A stretch of 64,000 nucleotides of DNA. Origin: Nematopogon swammerdamellus. Taxonomy: Eukaryota; Arthropoda; Insecta; Lepidoptera; Adelidae. A program made the position numbers and the translations under genes. Below the pieces are notes generated by a model. It was not told the origin of the DNA. It saw nothing but the letters and a program-made list of their open reading frames with translations, and ran no database searches. Shown here one piece after another: positions 11,063 through 21,756 of the stretch. Where the stretch lies: contig OX336345.1 in the NCBI GenBank assembly GCA_946902875.1, positions 5,673,395 through 5,737,394 of the forward strand. The letters run 5' to 3'. The stretch's first letter is position 1, and the number at the start of each line of letters is the position of its first letter.

Positions 11063-11094
11063 ATTATTTAAATAAATATTAATATGTACATATA

Positions 11095-11245
11095 AAATAA
11101 TAAATAACACATATTCTGCGAAAATTTCACATAGCTATCTATTACGGTTCAAAAGATACAGCGCTTTAAATGTAGGGTAGACGGACAGACGGCGCGGCGT
11201 AGGCTTAGTAATAGGGTCCGTACGCACGGAACCGTAATAAAAAAA
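11095..11245 (+). repeat. fragment of dispersed repeat family G
   Basis: It contains GCGAAAATTTCACATAGC, TATTACGGTTCAAAAGATAC, GACGGACAGACGGCG and TAGGCTTAGTAATAGGGTCC. This matches the 3' portion of the longer copies at 38324-38719 and 43220-43590. Confidence 0.65.
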
Positions 11246-11835
11246 TTATAACTAAACGTCATAATTATATTCTGTTTTGTTTTGTTTGAAACTACAACTT
11301 CATCGCGATACCGCAAAAACTTTCGATTACTTCATCCTAATTTCTAAGATAAATTACTCCGACTCACGTGAAGCCGGGAGACGAAAGAGATTTCCCTGGC
11401 CGCACTCGGTTCCACTATTCAGGTACAGTTCTTCTAATCCACATTGTCGAGTGATTTCAACTCACGCAGTACCGATAAAGCGGCGTCAGACAGTGCCAAG
11501 TGATAGTGGATAATCTCCAGACGGAATAAAGCGAGTCAGGTAAAGATTGATATAAACGAGATATCGTTGAAAAATGCGAGCAATTTCTCAGCTTCCACTA
11601 GTAAACTCTCCCTTGTTTGTTTTCAAGAAATAGTACAGACACAGGGGGTGCCTCCATCCATCTTGAGCATATATTTATGTACATATGTATAGGCAAAGAA
11701 TAATAGGTAACGTGCTATATCTCAGAACAGCAGAAAATACGTGGAAAGATGACAAGGACGATATAAATCATAACTGAATCACGGAAAGAAAGGAATACTT
11801 ACCTATTAGAAAATGTAAACAGTTGCTCCATAGAC
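11246..11835. other. unassigned
   Basis: CAGGTAAAG at about 11537 looks like a splice donor after a GC-balanced stretch (11360-11535), which could be an untranslated exon. I cannot support it further. Confidence 0.25.
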
Positions 11836-11970
11836 AAATATACATACATACATAGCGTCACGCCTGTTTCCCGGTGGGGTAGGCAGAGACAACGGATCTC
11901 CACGTGCCACGATCCTGACACACCTCTGCCGCCTCTTCCACTCCCATAATGTTCTTCATGCATGCTCGTC
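11836..11970. repeat. dispersed repeat R (second copy at 34076)
   Basis: ACATACATACATAGCGTCAC ... CCGGTGGGGTAGGCAGAGAC ... CATAATGTTCTTCATGCATG is nearly identical to 34076-34206, apart from a 4-base difference in the ACAC stretch. Close identity over about 130 bp indicates recent dispersal; it is probably a LINE 3' UTR. Confidence 0.75.
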
Positions 11971-11999
11971 GGATAATATAGATAATGCATAATAATAAT

Positions 12000-12375
12000 A
12001 ATTTATAGTAACCTCGTCAGTAAGGAAGCAGTATCTGGATTTGCAGCACGAGGTTACCAAAATGTCGCCCGTCGACTCGACGATCGTTGTGCCCACAGTC
12101 GTTTCGGCGCATGGGCTGATAGCGAAGAGCCTCGACGACCACCTTAAAAAGCTCTCGCTGAGTGGAATCCTTCTGGAGCAGCCCTGCTCGACAGTGCGCG
12201 TATAGTTAGGAGCTTTGTTTCTTTGGGACCCGACCATCGGTAGCCTGGGTTCGCCCCGCTGGCGGTGGTGGAAACTCCGTTTGTTTTTATATCCATTTTA
12301 GGTTTTAATTTTGTTTAATGTAAAATTTATATAAAAATAAATGTGTAAATAAATGGATGAAATAATTTATTATTT
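12000..12375 (+). mobile_element. LINE family L3, C-terminal coding end and 3' UTR (degraded)
   Basis: Plus-strand copy of L3. Coding matches to the 33068-33402 frame run from about 12013 (CTCGTCAGTAAGGAAGC) to the stop near 12240. The 3' UTR (CGGTGGTGGAAACTCCG ... ATGGATGA) follows. Frame-disrupting changes are present. Confidence 0.65.
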
Positions 12376-12384
12376 TATTTATGT

Positions 12385-12570
12385 TTTATTGAAAGCGCTA
12401 CATATTGTGGAGCTTAGCCACCGATAAGGTGTCTAACGCCCATGCACATTCAGTCGTATGCGGGGGTTGCGAATGCCATGGCGGTCTGATAGGTGCCTAT
12501 TCAAGCTCCTCTTAAAAGACCCGAGGCTGTACTTTGGGGGAAATATATGGTCAATGGTGAATGAATGTAA
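12385..12570 (-). mobile_element. jockey-like LINE C-terminal fragment
   Basis: It shares the segments GAAAGCGCTACAT, CGGTCGTATGCGGGGGTTGC-type sequence and GACCCGAGGCTGTACTTTGG with the better preserved fragment at 13465-13752. Confidence 0.6.
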
Positions 12571-13464
12571 TCCCTGCCTAATGAGTGTTGAGCAAGTGAA
12601 ATCACGTCAAACACCTCCTCCGACCGCTCCCCGTAGGATAATCAAATCATTCAGTTGATGGCTTAAGTTCAGAACAATTCTTAAAAAGTTTAAAATTGTA
12701 GGCAAACGTCTAAAATTTATCCTAAGATTTATAGTGTTTCGGTTTCTGAAAACAGCTTAGCCTTCAACCTCTCCCTTAGTTACCTACTTTCTTCGAGAAA
12801 GTTTATCGTTTTCCTAAACGCAGCTCAGCTTTTGGCCTCGCCCTTAATTTTTTTAAATCCGAATTTCACGAGAGTAAAGTCGCGAGCAAAATCTATAAGT
12901 TGATTATAGTTATAGTATATAAATATATGAATTATTATAGAATAAATAAAGCAATATTAATTGATCGCGCAGTAATCTAGGAACAATGTGCGCACAAACG
13001 AACCGTACAAGTGGTTAATGGACTCCGACGAAAAACTCCTCAGACGAATGGGTCGCGTCGCTGCCGTCATTGTTGGTATCAATCAAACACACGAGTGAAC
13101 AGGCTGGACTGTGTTTACTTAAACTAATGATCCGTGTTAATAAAATGTCCATAGAATTCGTATTTATTTACATACTAACATTCTATCAATTTGTATCAGC
13201 TTTCTATTCGTAAGCAGTGTCTATAAAATTCAACACTCAACTCAGATAATGAAATAAATTGGTTTACTTGATGACGTGTTTGATTGAATAGTATTACAAA
13301 AAAAGGATGTATTATTTATTGTGAAATTTCGTACGTTTCCACCTACTCTTCGCTTCGAAACGTACGAAAATTCCGCCAGTCCTATTTCAATGCGGAAAAG
13401 AACTGACAAACTTCGCTTATCACAATGTTTTCTTAGTAGGTACTTAATTATAAATTTTGTTTTT
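12571..13464. other. unassigned
   Basis: A motif related to the 6150/6218 direct repeats lies at about 12765-12850 on the opposite strand. Nothing else can be supported. Confidence 0.35.
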
Positions 13465-13752
13465 ATTGATAGCGCGACATATGGCGCCGAGCCACCCATA
13501 GGGTGTCTAACGACGCCCATAGACATTCGGTCGTATGCGGGGGTTGCGAATGCCATGCCGGCCTGACAGGTGCCCATTCACGCCCCTCTTGAAGGACCCG
13601 AGACTGTACTTGGGGGGAAATATATGGGCAGGGAGAGCGTTCCAGAGTTTACCGGTTCTGTAGAGAAATAAGCGATAGAACACACTTAGAGAGCCGACAT
13701 CCCTACGGTGTTGCAGTGGTTCTAGAACGCAGGACACTTCGGGGTCACCCAC
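13465..13752 (-). mobile_element. jockey-like LINE reverse-transcriptase C-terminus
   Basis: The minus-strand frame 13507-13752 contains RRDVGSLSVFYRLF and later YRTGKLWNALPAHIFPPKY followed by SLGSFK. This is the typical C-terminal tail of jockey-superfamily LINE ORF2 proteins (shift to SF...RT..LWN.LP...FP..Y....FK). The catalytic domain is absent; this is a 5'-truncated copy. Related pieces lie at 12385, 24535, 36290 and 46685. Confidence 0.75.
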
Positions 13753-14069
13753 TAGAACATTATTAATTTACAGCATAAAGGTGAGTGAGATGAATCTGAC
13801 CACTCTGCGATTAAAGATCTATGATGCACACCTCGGCTTCCCGTACCAATGAATTTGAATGACATTTTAAACTGATTTTAAAACGATTTGGCATATGTTT
13901 AACAAATCTTCGTATCGACTATTCTATCTATGCTCTTTGCTTCATTATGGAAACATATCAAGATGCATAAAAAAAAATACATGTCACCATATTTTGTAAA
14001 ACGGTTCCTACAGAAGCACAGATCTTGTATATTAAAGTTGATACAAAGGAGTGTTTTACCCTTAGTTTG
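13753..14069. other. unassigned
   Basis: AT-rich with an A-run at 13970; no supported feature. Confidence 0.4.
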
Positions 14070-14260
14070 TAATCATTCGAGCCGGGTTGCACAGCTTGTT
14101 CAAAGTGCAAAACGAATAATCGGTCAACTGCTGGATATAGGCCTCTCCCAAGGCACGCCACCAGACGCGGTTTTCCACTCGTCTCATACATTCACTCGCG
14201 TCTACCGTTTTTAGGTCGTCTGTCCAGCAAGCCGGGGCGCTTTGAACTTTACAGGTGCAT
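14070..14260 (-). mobile_element. RTE-like LINE 3' fragment
   Basis: CAACTGCTGGATATAGGCCT, CAAGGCACGCCACCAGACGC and TTTTTAGGTCGTCTGTCCAG are shared with the copy at 24893-25150. Orientation is minus by comparison with the coding copy at 31086-31379. Confidence 0.6.
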
Positions 14261-14308
14261 AAGAACAAATTATCCCATGGTACTCTTACAGGTAACAATA
14301 AGTTAATT

Positions 14309-14869
14309 ATGGCTTTTCACTAGGTTTAGATGGTGAAGAGTATAACAACTAGTTTGAAAGCATAATAATATCACCCTGGTAGAGACAGAATTGTTTTGTA
14401 TCTACTTTCGTTCGATATAAACTCTTATATATATTACGCTGGGCGTTCTTGATTAAAACCAACTTTCGCTGCCCAAACATAGTTTATTCTTCTCCATCCT
14501 TAATATTCAAACCAAATCACACAAAAATGCAAATCAACGTCTCACTCCTTTCGGCGTATTTTTCAAATTGACCCTTCTTACAGTAGAAAACTTTCAAATC
14601 TTTTTCTACACTTCAAAACAGCTGAAGAAAAGGACATTCTTTTTCAATAAAGTAAAATACAATAATATGTGGACTCAATTTCTTTCAGACACAGATTATA
14701 AACAACGCACTGTGTATAAACCACAATACAATAAAGGCTATTCGCTAGTTTTAGATAGTGAAGACTATAACAAATAGTTTGAAAGCATAATAAAATTTTC
14801 CTGAATTATAGGTATCACGATGGTAGAGACAGAATTTTTTGTATCTACTTTCGTTCGATATAAACTCTA
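14309..14869. repeat. pair of direct repeats about 120-130 bp long
   Basis: 14309-14427 and 14736-14869 share GGCT.TTC.CTAG.TTTAGAT.GTGAAGA.TATAACAA, TAGTTTGAAAGCATAATAA, GGTAGAGACAGAATT and GTATCTACTTTCGTTCGATA. They flank about 310 bp. They could be terminal repeats of a small LTR-like (TRIM) element or a segmental duplication. Confidence 0.6.
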
Positions 14870-15489
14870 CAGCATTAAATTCACGTGCAAGCTTCGGCAA
14901 TGAGAAAACCGAATTGTCGCGTCACGCCTCATCACGGAGAAGCGTGGTTTCATTAGAGTTCCGAAGTGGAACAATTTATTACTGGCCGGTCCTCTGTTAG
15001 TCTGAACTAAATCATTGTCTTCGTCTCAAAGGGGCATAATGAAGTTTAATGCAGTACTGCAATTGCAGATTCGCGCACAAAGCTCAACTCTTTCTTCTAG
15101 TGCGAATTTTATTAACTGCCTGTTGTTCGGATAGGAGAGTTCTCTTTTTTAATTAAAAATATTTTTCATATTTTATTATTTATGAGATTTACACTTTTGT
15201 ACATTGTAGTAACAAAAATGAATGAATATTTACGCTTTATAAGTAGTTGTAATGTTAGGTTATAGTCACTATCCTAGTGTTTCGTTGATTGTAGTGTATG
15301 TCACTTGCTCATAGTATTTTTATTAAACGGTTTTATTTAGCTTGACTCCGTATATTTGTGGCTTTGTTTCTATCTTTGTTTCAAATCTTGCGACCACTTT
15401 TTCAACTACTTCTACTGAACCGATTTTTATGAAACTTTGCACACACATTGAGTTCTCGTGACAATACAATATTATGATAATTTCAACTT
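14870..15489. other. unassigned; Helitron-like 5' phrase near the array
   Basis: ACTGAACCGATTTTTATGAAAC at about 15415 resembles the internal phrase of Helitron-like repeats elsewhere (compare 1960 and 41140). The rest is unassigned. Confidence 0.35.
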
Positions 15490-17163
15490 GGTAACGATGG
15501 TCTGATGATGGAGTCAGGAGGTGTGCAGTGGAACTCTTCAACCGTTACTAGTAACCCCCTCGAGTTTGGGCTCATTTGGTTGGTTTGGACGAGTGTCCCA
15601 TACTTCTACCAATACACTTGGTGACGAGGGTCTGATGATGGAGTCAGGAGGTGTGCAGTGGAACTCTTCAACCGTTACTAGTAACCCCCTCGAGTTTGGG
15701 CTCATTTGGTTGGTTTGGACGAGTGTCCCATACTTCTACCAATACACTTGGTGACGAGGGTCTGATGATGGAGTCAGGAGGTGTACAGTGGAACTCTTCA
15801 ACCGTTACTAGTAACCCCCTCGAGTTTGGGCTCATTTGGTTTGTTTGAAAGAGTGTCCCATACTTCTACCAATACACTTGGTGACGAGGGTCTAATGATG
15901 GAGTCAGGAGGTGGACAGTGGAACTCTTCAACCGTTACTAGTAACCACCTCGAGTTTGGGCTCATTTGGTTGGTTTGGACGAGTCTCCCATACTTCTACC
16001 AATACACTTGGTGACTAGGGTCTGATGATGGAGTCAGGAGGTGTACAGTGGAACTCTTCAACCGTTACTAGTAACCTCCTCGAGTTTGGGCTCATATGGT
16101 AGGTTTGGACGAGTGTCCCATACTTCTACCAACACACTTGGTGACGAGGGTCTCATGATGGAGTCAGGAGGTGAACAGTGGAACTCTTCAACCGTTACTA
16201 GTAACCCCCTCGAGTTTGGGCTCATTTGGTTGGTTTGGACAAGTGTCCCATACTTCTACCAATACACTTGGTGACGAGGGTCTGATGATAGAGTCAGGAG
16301 GTGGACAGTGGAACTCTTCAACCGTTACTAGTAACCCCCTCGAGTTTGTGCTCATATGGTTGGTTTGGACGAGTGTCCCATACTTCTACCAATACACTTG
16401 GTGACGAGGATCTGATGATGGAGTCAGGAGGTGTACAGTGGAACTCTTCAACCGTTACTAGTAACCCCCTCGATTTTGGGCTCATATGATTGGTTTGGAC
16501 GAGTATCCCATACTTCTCCCAATACACTTGGTGACGAGGGTCTCATGATGGAGTCAGGAGGTGGACAGTGGAACTCTTCAACCGTTACTAGTAACCCCCT
16601 CCAGTTTGGGCTCATTTGGTTGGTTTGGACAAGTGTCCCATACTTCTACCAGTAAACTTGGTGACGAGGGTCTGATGATGGAGTCAGGAGGTGTACAGTG
16701 GAACTCTTCAACCGTTACTAGTAACCCCCTCCAGTTTGGGCTCATTTGGTTGGTTTGGACGAGTGTCCCATACTTCTACCAGTACACTTTGTGACGAGGG
16801 TCTGATGATGGAGTCAGGAGGTGTACAGTGGAACTCTTCAACCGTTACTAGTAACGTCCTCGAGTTTGGGCTCATATGGTTGGTTTGGACGAGTGTCCCA
16901 TACTTCTACCAATACATTTGGTGACGAGGGTCTGATGATGGAGTCTGGAGGTGTACAGTGGAACTCTTCAACTGTTACTAGTAACCCCCTCAAGTTTGGG
17001 CTCATTTGGTTGGTTTGGACGAGTGTCCCATACTTCTACCAATACACTTGGTGACGAGGGTCTGATGATGGAGTCAGGAGGTGTACAGTGGAATTTTCTA
17101 ACCGTTACTAGTAACCCCCTCGAGTTTGGGCTCATTTGGTTTGTTTGGACTAGTGTCCCATAC
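15490..17163. repeat. 130-bp minisatellite, about 12.9 copies
   Basis: Head-to-tail units begin GGTCTGATGATGGAGTCAGG and contain CAACCGTTACTAGTAACCCC (with the palindrome TTACTAGTAA), GGTTTGGACGAGTGTCCCAT and CAATACACTTGGTGACGAGG. The period is exactly 130 bp over 12 steps (the same triplet recurs at 15521, 15651 ... 17081). Because 130 is not a multiple of 3, each copy opens a short overlapping frame; none is a gene. The array runs directly into a Helitron helicase remnant. Confidence 0.95.
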
Positions 17164-17165
17164 TT

Positions 17166-17545
17166 GTCGAACGCAAAATGAAACAGACATACCATCTGTT
17201 CAAATTGATTTTGAAAGGGACGGCGGGCACCTTATCCATCCTAAAGCCATACAGTTTCCAGCAAAGTTTAATTATGGAACAGCTGAGAGACGGATGTTAC
17301 CGAAAATTTTGGCATGGGCCTCCACTGTCCATAAAATGTAGGGCAGTACTGTTGACCATGCTGTCGTGTATTTGGGCTCCAAAATATTTGAGGAGGGTCA
17401 AGCGTATGTTGCATTGAGTCGCGTAAAGTCTTTAGAAGGGCTATGTATTGAGGAGCTTGATTGTGAGAAATTGACAGGTAAGAAACCGAGTAACAAAGAT
17501 GCAAAGAGAGAGTTGGAAAGGATGAGGAGTTTGCGTAATGAATGA
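17166..17545 (+). pseudogene. Helitron PIF1-like helicase C-terminus (nonsense mutation)
   Basis: What it was: the DNA helicase half of a Helitron RepHel protein, which unwinds DNA during rolling-circle transposition. What shows it: the plus frame ends PKILAWASTVHKM at 17338, hits TAG at 17339-17341, and continues in the same frame with [16 protein letters not shown], then [16 protein letters not shown], to a TGA at 17543-17545. H-K-x-Q-G-S-T and YVALSRV are the classic C-terminal helicase motifs of PIF1/SF1B proteins. The glutamine expected after HKM is the TAG, consistent with a CAG-to-TAG change. Only about the last 125 codons remain. The 130-bp array replaces everything upstream. The lack of frameshifts after the stop suggests fairly recent decay. 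Confidence 0.8.
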
Positions 17546-17605
17546 TACGAGCCAAAAATCAAACTAAAAACGAGTAAATAAAAAAATTGGTAAAAAAACT
17601 TTTAA

Positions 17606-18091
17606 GTTAAACGGTTTTATTAAAAAAAACTAGAAAAAAAACATCAGCTGTACAAAAAACTAGAAAATAATAAGGACACAAGCCTGGGCCTTCTTAAGAT
17701 TTTACGTCTAGGTAAGAAATCGTGCAATACTAGCGTGCTGTCTTCTCATGTCGGATGCCAAAGGGCACATTGTGTCGCTGCGTCAGCGGAATAAGTAATA
17801 AATTGAGACTTTTAACAGACTAATATAAAAACGTGGGGCGTATAATAAATAACATGCGCCCCACGTTTTTATATTAGTCTGTTAAAAGTCTCAATTTATT
17901 ACTTATTCCGCTGACGCAGCGACACAATGTGCCCTTTGGCATCCGACATGAGAAGACAGCACGCTAGTATTGCACGATTTCTTACCTAGACGTAAAATCT
18001 TAAGAAGGCCCAGGCTTGTGTCCTTATTATTTTCTAGTTTTTTGTACAGCTGATGTTTTTTTTCTAGTTTTTTTTAATAAAACCGTTTAAC
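17606..18091. repeat. 235-bp inverted repeat, perfect by eye, with 16-nt loop
   Basis: The left arm 17606-17840 and right arm 17857-18091 are exact reverse complements as far as I can read them, including 8-nt A and T homopolymers. The loop 17841-17856 is AT-rich. Outer ends read GTTAAACGGTTTTATTA / TAATAAAACCGTTTAAC. No coding capacity is evident. It could be a foldback element, a template-switch palindrome or an assembly artefact; see findings. Confidence 0.9.
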
Positions 18092-19130
18092 CTATTGACT
18101 TTCAAGCGGGACTCCGATAGCCCGCCTCGCGTATCCTCTGGCTCCCGCCGGGTCTCCAAGGACCCATAATTAATGCGCAATTTACGGCCGCACTATTTGA
18201 CCAAATTCACTTTATTTTGCCCTGATCCTCTCTTGACTCAGGCAGCATTCTTTGAAAGGATTTGGAGCCTGTCTCCAAGAAACAATAATATTGGCTATGG
18301 AAACAATAACTAGCCGTCAGTGGACAATTTGATAATCTGTCCGTGTGCGTATTTTTCAAGTAAGAGCGCCCCGTGAAAATAATGTTTATAAGTGTATTCA
18401 AGTGCATCTATGAGCTAAAGGTTAGTAAATAGTGTTATTTATTAGTTATTCTACCAATAGAAGATGCATTACGAGTTCGGGTGGCGACAAAAGTCATATT
18501 TTTCGTCGCTCAAAAATGTTTGTTTATTTTTGTATGAAATGTGTAAACAATAACTTTGAGGGCATATTTTTCATGGAAATATAGCTTATTTTTCCAATTT
18601 TCTTCGCATTATTATACAAACATACGACCAGTTGCAAAATAAAAGAAGGTTTAGTTCAAATAATATATTTATAAAATTGGTAAAAAATATCACGCGCGTG
18701 CCATCTCGGACTTTGCGGATGCTCTCAGGATGTTCATGTTGAACATCCGATTTCGCCGATTTCTGTAAAGAAAACGTATATTATACTTTACTATTTCTAA
18801 AAGTATGTTTCTTTACGAGTATTCTAATATAAATATTGTAAAGGTATGTTTTGAATTTATATTATAATGAATTTTTTCAAATTTTTTTTGGGATTTTTTT
18901 TTCTATCTAAAATATCTGGTACTTCTAAACAAGGTAAGCCTCGCTGTTTCACATGGATTTTAGGAAATTTTCTAGGCTTTCTAGGACAGAAGAGTTTATA
19001 GATCTAACTTTATTAGTTTCCGAAATATCTGCGTTTATGTCGAGGTCGGCGGGCCGCGCGGGCCTGCGCCCGCGCGGGCCACGCCCATGCGGGAGTAAGG
19101 GGTTTGGGGCATATTATAACGCGGGAGCGG
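18092..19130. mobile_element. about 1-kb segment apparently inserted into the inverted-repeat flank
   Basis: It is bounded by a 20-bp direct repeat, TTTTAATAAAACCGTTTAAC, ending at 18091 on the left and at 19150 on the right. The segment begins CTATTGACTTTCAAGCGGG and ends in GC-rich ...GCGGGAGCGG. Inside, 19047-19090 is a GC-rich short palindrome cluster (GGGCCGCGCGGGCC, CCCGCGCGGGCC). I do not recognise its class; no coding frame fits. Confidence 0.5.
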
Positions 19131-19178
19131 TTTTAATAAAACCGTTTAACTTAAAAGTTTTTTTACCAATTTTTTTGT
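19131..19178. repeat. inverted continuation of the 17.58-17.63 kb sequence
   Basis: TTTTAATAAAACCGTTTAAC followed by TTAAAAGTTTTTTTACCAAT is the reverse complement of 17582-17625. The outer inverted repeat therefore extends beyond the perfect arms once the 18092-19130 segment is removed. Confidence 0.75.
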
Positions 19179-19365
19179 ACGTTGAACTTTAAAAATTATA
19201 TCGAATGGTGAGCGTTTAAAATTATAGTCCTATGTATGAACACTTTTTACCCGACTTTTTAAGCAACTATCCATGTTAATTAAAAAAAATCATTGTTTAA
19301 AATAATGATTATTTTATTTGAATCTTTATTAAGTTAATATTCTGAGGTTACTATTAAAGATGTTT

Positions 19366-19627
19366 AGATAAAGATAAAGATGTTTATTTGTATAAATGTT
19401 TTTACATTGTACATGTTTAGTATCAACCCCTGCCCTCTGCCCTAGCGTGAGCTGTCTTGCAGGGGGCAGGTATCTGTCAACAGATTAAAGAGAGAGAAAA
19501 AAACTTAATATAGAAATACATTTAGAAAATGAAGTGATGAATTTTTTATTTAACTTTCTCAGTCAGTACCTGTGTACCTACTACCTACCCTAAGTATTCA
19601 GTCTTATAAGTCTACTTTCCACCATCA
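19366..19627 (-). mobile_element. LINE 3' UTR
   Basis: The same 3' UTR as at 7713-7833 (AAAGATGTTTATTTGTATAA, ACATTGTACATGTTTAGTAT, GTGAGCTGTCTTG). It lies directly downstream, on the minus strand, of the ORF2 C-terminus below. Confidence 0.65.
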
Positions 19628-20092
19628 CTACACCATTATGTTCAATAGTTCATTTGATTTTTTAAGTCCAATAGTTAGTAGCAAGGAATATACTTGTTTT
19701 TTAAATAAATATTTTTTACCAATTTTTCTAATAGGATAATCTAATTTATTGGTCAAGTTGGGCCCAATAAATGTATGACATTTTTGGGCAAAGCTAGTAC
19801 TAACAGTGGGGACTTTAATATTTTTGTGAATTTTACTTCTCGTTTGGTGTTTGTGTGTTGCATACTCCATTGGATTTCCAATTTTGTGATACTTTTCTAG
19901 TACTGCTTTAATAAACAATTGCCGAAGTGAGAGAAATTTACATTCCCGATATAGTTGTTCAGTTGGGAAACGATGGGGTTTACCAAGCATAACTCTGAGA
20001 ACTGCTCTGTGAGCTCTTCCTAAAGCTATAACATTGCATTCAGCAGCCCCACCCCAAATAGTTATACAGTACAATAGTAGAGATTGACACAA
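19628..20092 (-). pseudogene. non-LTR retrotransposon ORF2 C-terminus (5' truncated)
   Basis: The 154-residue minus-strand frame starts near QSLLLYCITIWGGAAECN and continues ALGRAHRAVLRVMLGKP, TEQLYRECKFLSLRQLF and KAVLEKYHK. The pattern of a hydrophobic S-L-x-Y-C-I-x-x-W-G-G followed by an R-A-x-L-R-V basic segment is typical of the region just after the reverse transcriptase in LINE ORF2 proteins of the CR1/jockey group. RT and endonuclease domains are missing. Truncation falls near 20110, where unrelated AT-rich DNA starts. The start codon in this frame is fortuitous. Confidence 0.7.
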
Positions 20093-21606
20093 AGCAAATT
20101 CATTATAGCAAATTCATCATCTCTTAAATATATTTTAGATTTTCTTATCACTTTAAATGTCTGGGGATAATCATTGCCTAATGAGGAGCCAATTCTCAGT
20201 TGCGCGCGTAAGTTTTATCAGCACCATGCCAATTAGTTTGCGCCATCTACAAGACGCTAAGTAAGAGATAAGGATTCCCCGATTGTTTGTTTGTTCTTCT
20301 CTCCTTGATTCCTTCCTCAACTTACTTAATCCCTCATTAAGCTGGCTTTGGAACTCCTACTCGTCTTAAATGAAAGACGATTCTTAGAAACTCACTTTAA
20401 ATCATACTTTCCGAATCAAATAAATTACCTAATTCAATCCATGCAATTAGAAGAAAGTAGTTAAACAATTTAAATACATTTAGAAATGTTGCATTCGTGA
20501 GAGTTTTGATTAAATTTAATATGAATTACACTCGTATAACATTTACCTATAATATTTACTTATATCGCTGTATCCTATCTCGACAAGAGACTATCAGTAA
20601 CGGTGTCTCCCATCCGAATAAAAGAGCACGAGATCGTCGTGTCAAGATCCGCGCTATTCAAAATCAAACATTTCAACAGTGAGAACAAGTCCGAGACTCA
20701 ACATTTTTTCCGGTGATACGATCCGCATTGTCGCTTGCAGCGGACAATGGCGCCTTTTTTCAATGAACTCCATTTTACAACACATTCTTTGTGTCGATTT
20801 CCCATAAAGTGCACATATGAAGTCGTACGGGCTCAGACACAATGAGGTTCGGACCTTCGTAAAGTTATGAGTGACAGCTGCAGAAGAGACGCGCAGCCAG
20901 GCTACGACGGCACCTTCCGAGCCGCTGACTCCGAATCGACCGTGAAACATTGGGTGCCGGCCGCAACAAAGAAGCCGGACGAATTCGATATTAATTTAAA
21001 CCGTATAGCGTTAATCTTATACGGTTAGTTCGACATCGGGACACACCTCCTCCGGCATTGTGGCTCTCCAGATTCGCGAGCGGCCCCTTTGCGCTTGCGA
21101 ACAAATCGATCTTCAAACAACAGATGTCGGTAGACCGCCGTAAGTGGGTTTTAATAGACACCGATGATATACGGCGATACGCTTAATTGGTCACTCCCGC
21201 TGAGTTTTGGCTCATACCTAATGGCTGGCCGTATCTTCGGACGCCGATGTCAGTTATAAAAATTCTTTTATCCTGTAACATTGCGAAATTAAATTTTTCA
21301 CCACCTGCAGTCTCGAGGCTTGTTAACAAAGCCTTTAAATATTAATTTATTTGCACTTTTGTAACTCTGGCCGAGATGCTCTTTATTTTATTCGTCAGTT
21401 ACCATCCGCTGAGTACAGTTTCGTTCGCCTTATTTTGATTTGACAGGGTGAGTTACTTCTTTGATTAACTGCTGGTTCTATCGACTCTCATGAAAACTTC
21501 TTCAAATTTTCACATTGCTTGAAGTTTTACATTACACTGTGTGTCCCGATTCGACTGGGTTTTCTTACCAACACGGGATGCATCGTTCAATAAGCTTAAA
21601 AAAAAC
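20093..21606. other. unassigned, few repeats
   Basis: One of the longer stretches without an identifiable repeat. 20560-21200 is less AT-rich than its surroundings. No supported coding frame; function unknown. Confidence 0.4.
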
Positions 21607-21756
21607 TAGAAGCACGTTTTCCTAGTACTCGTATTTTTCGAGATAATCGCCATTAAAAGGTCAGTCTCCGATGTTGGACATGATTTTGGCGACCCTTTCC
21701 TAACGCATAAAACCTAGATTATCTCGAAAAATACAAGTAATAGGAAAAATGCTTCA
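21607..21756. mobile_element. 150-bp inverted-repeat element (MITE-like)
   Basis: Arms of about 40 bp: AGAAGCACGTTTTCCTAGTA ... TTCGAGATAATC (21608-21648) pairs imperfectly with GATTATCTCGAAAAATACAA ... GGAAAAATGCTTC (21717-21754). The central 68 bp does not pair. No target duplication is obvious. Confidence 0.6.

Noticed and set aside
15521..17054. A dozen 77-residue frames spaced by 130 bp
   Set aside because: They follow the minisatellite period, overlap in shifting phase and end at the same internal stop.
15490..17163. CRISPR-like array
   Set aside because: The units are contiguous 130-bp tandem copies without unique spacers, in a eukaryotic repeat setting.
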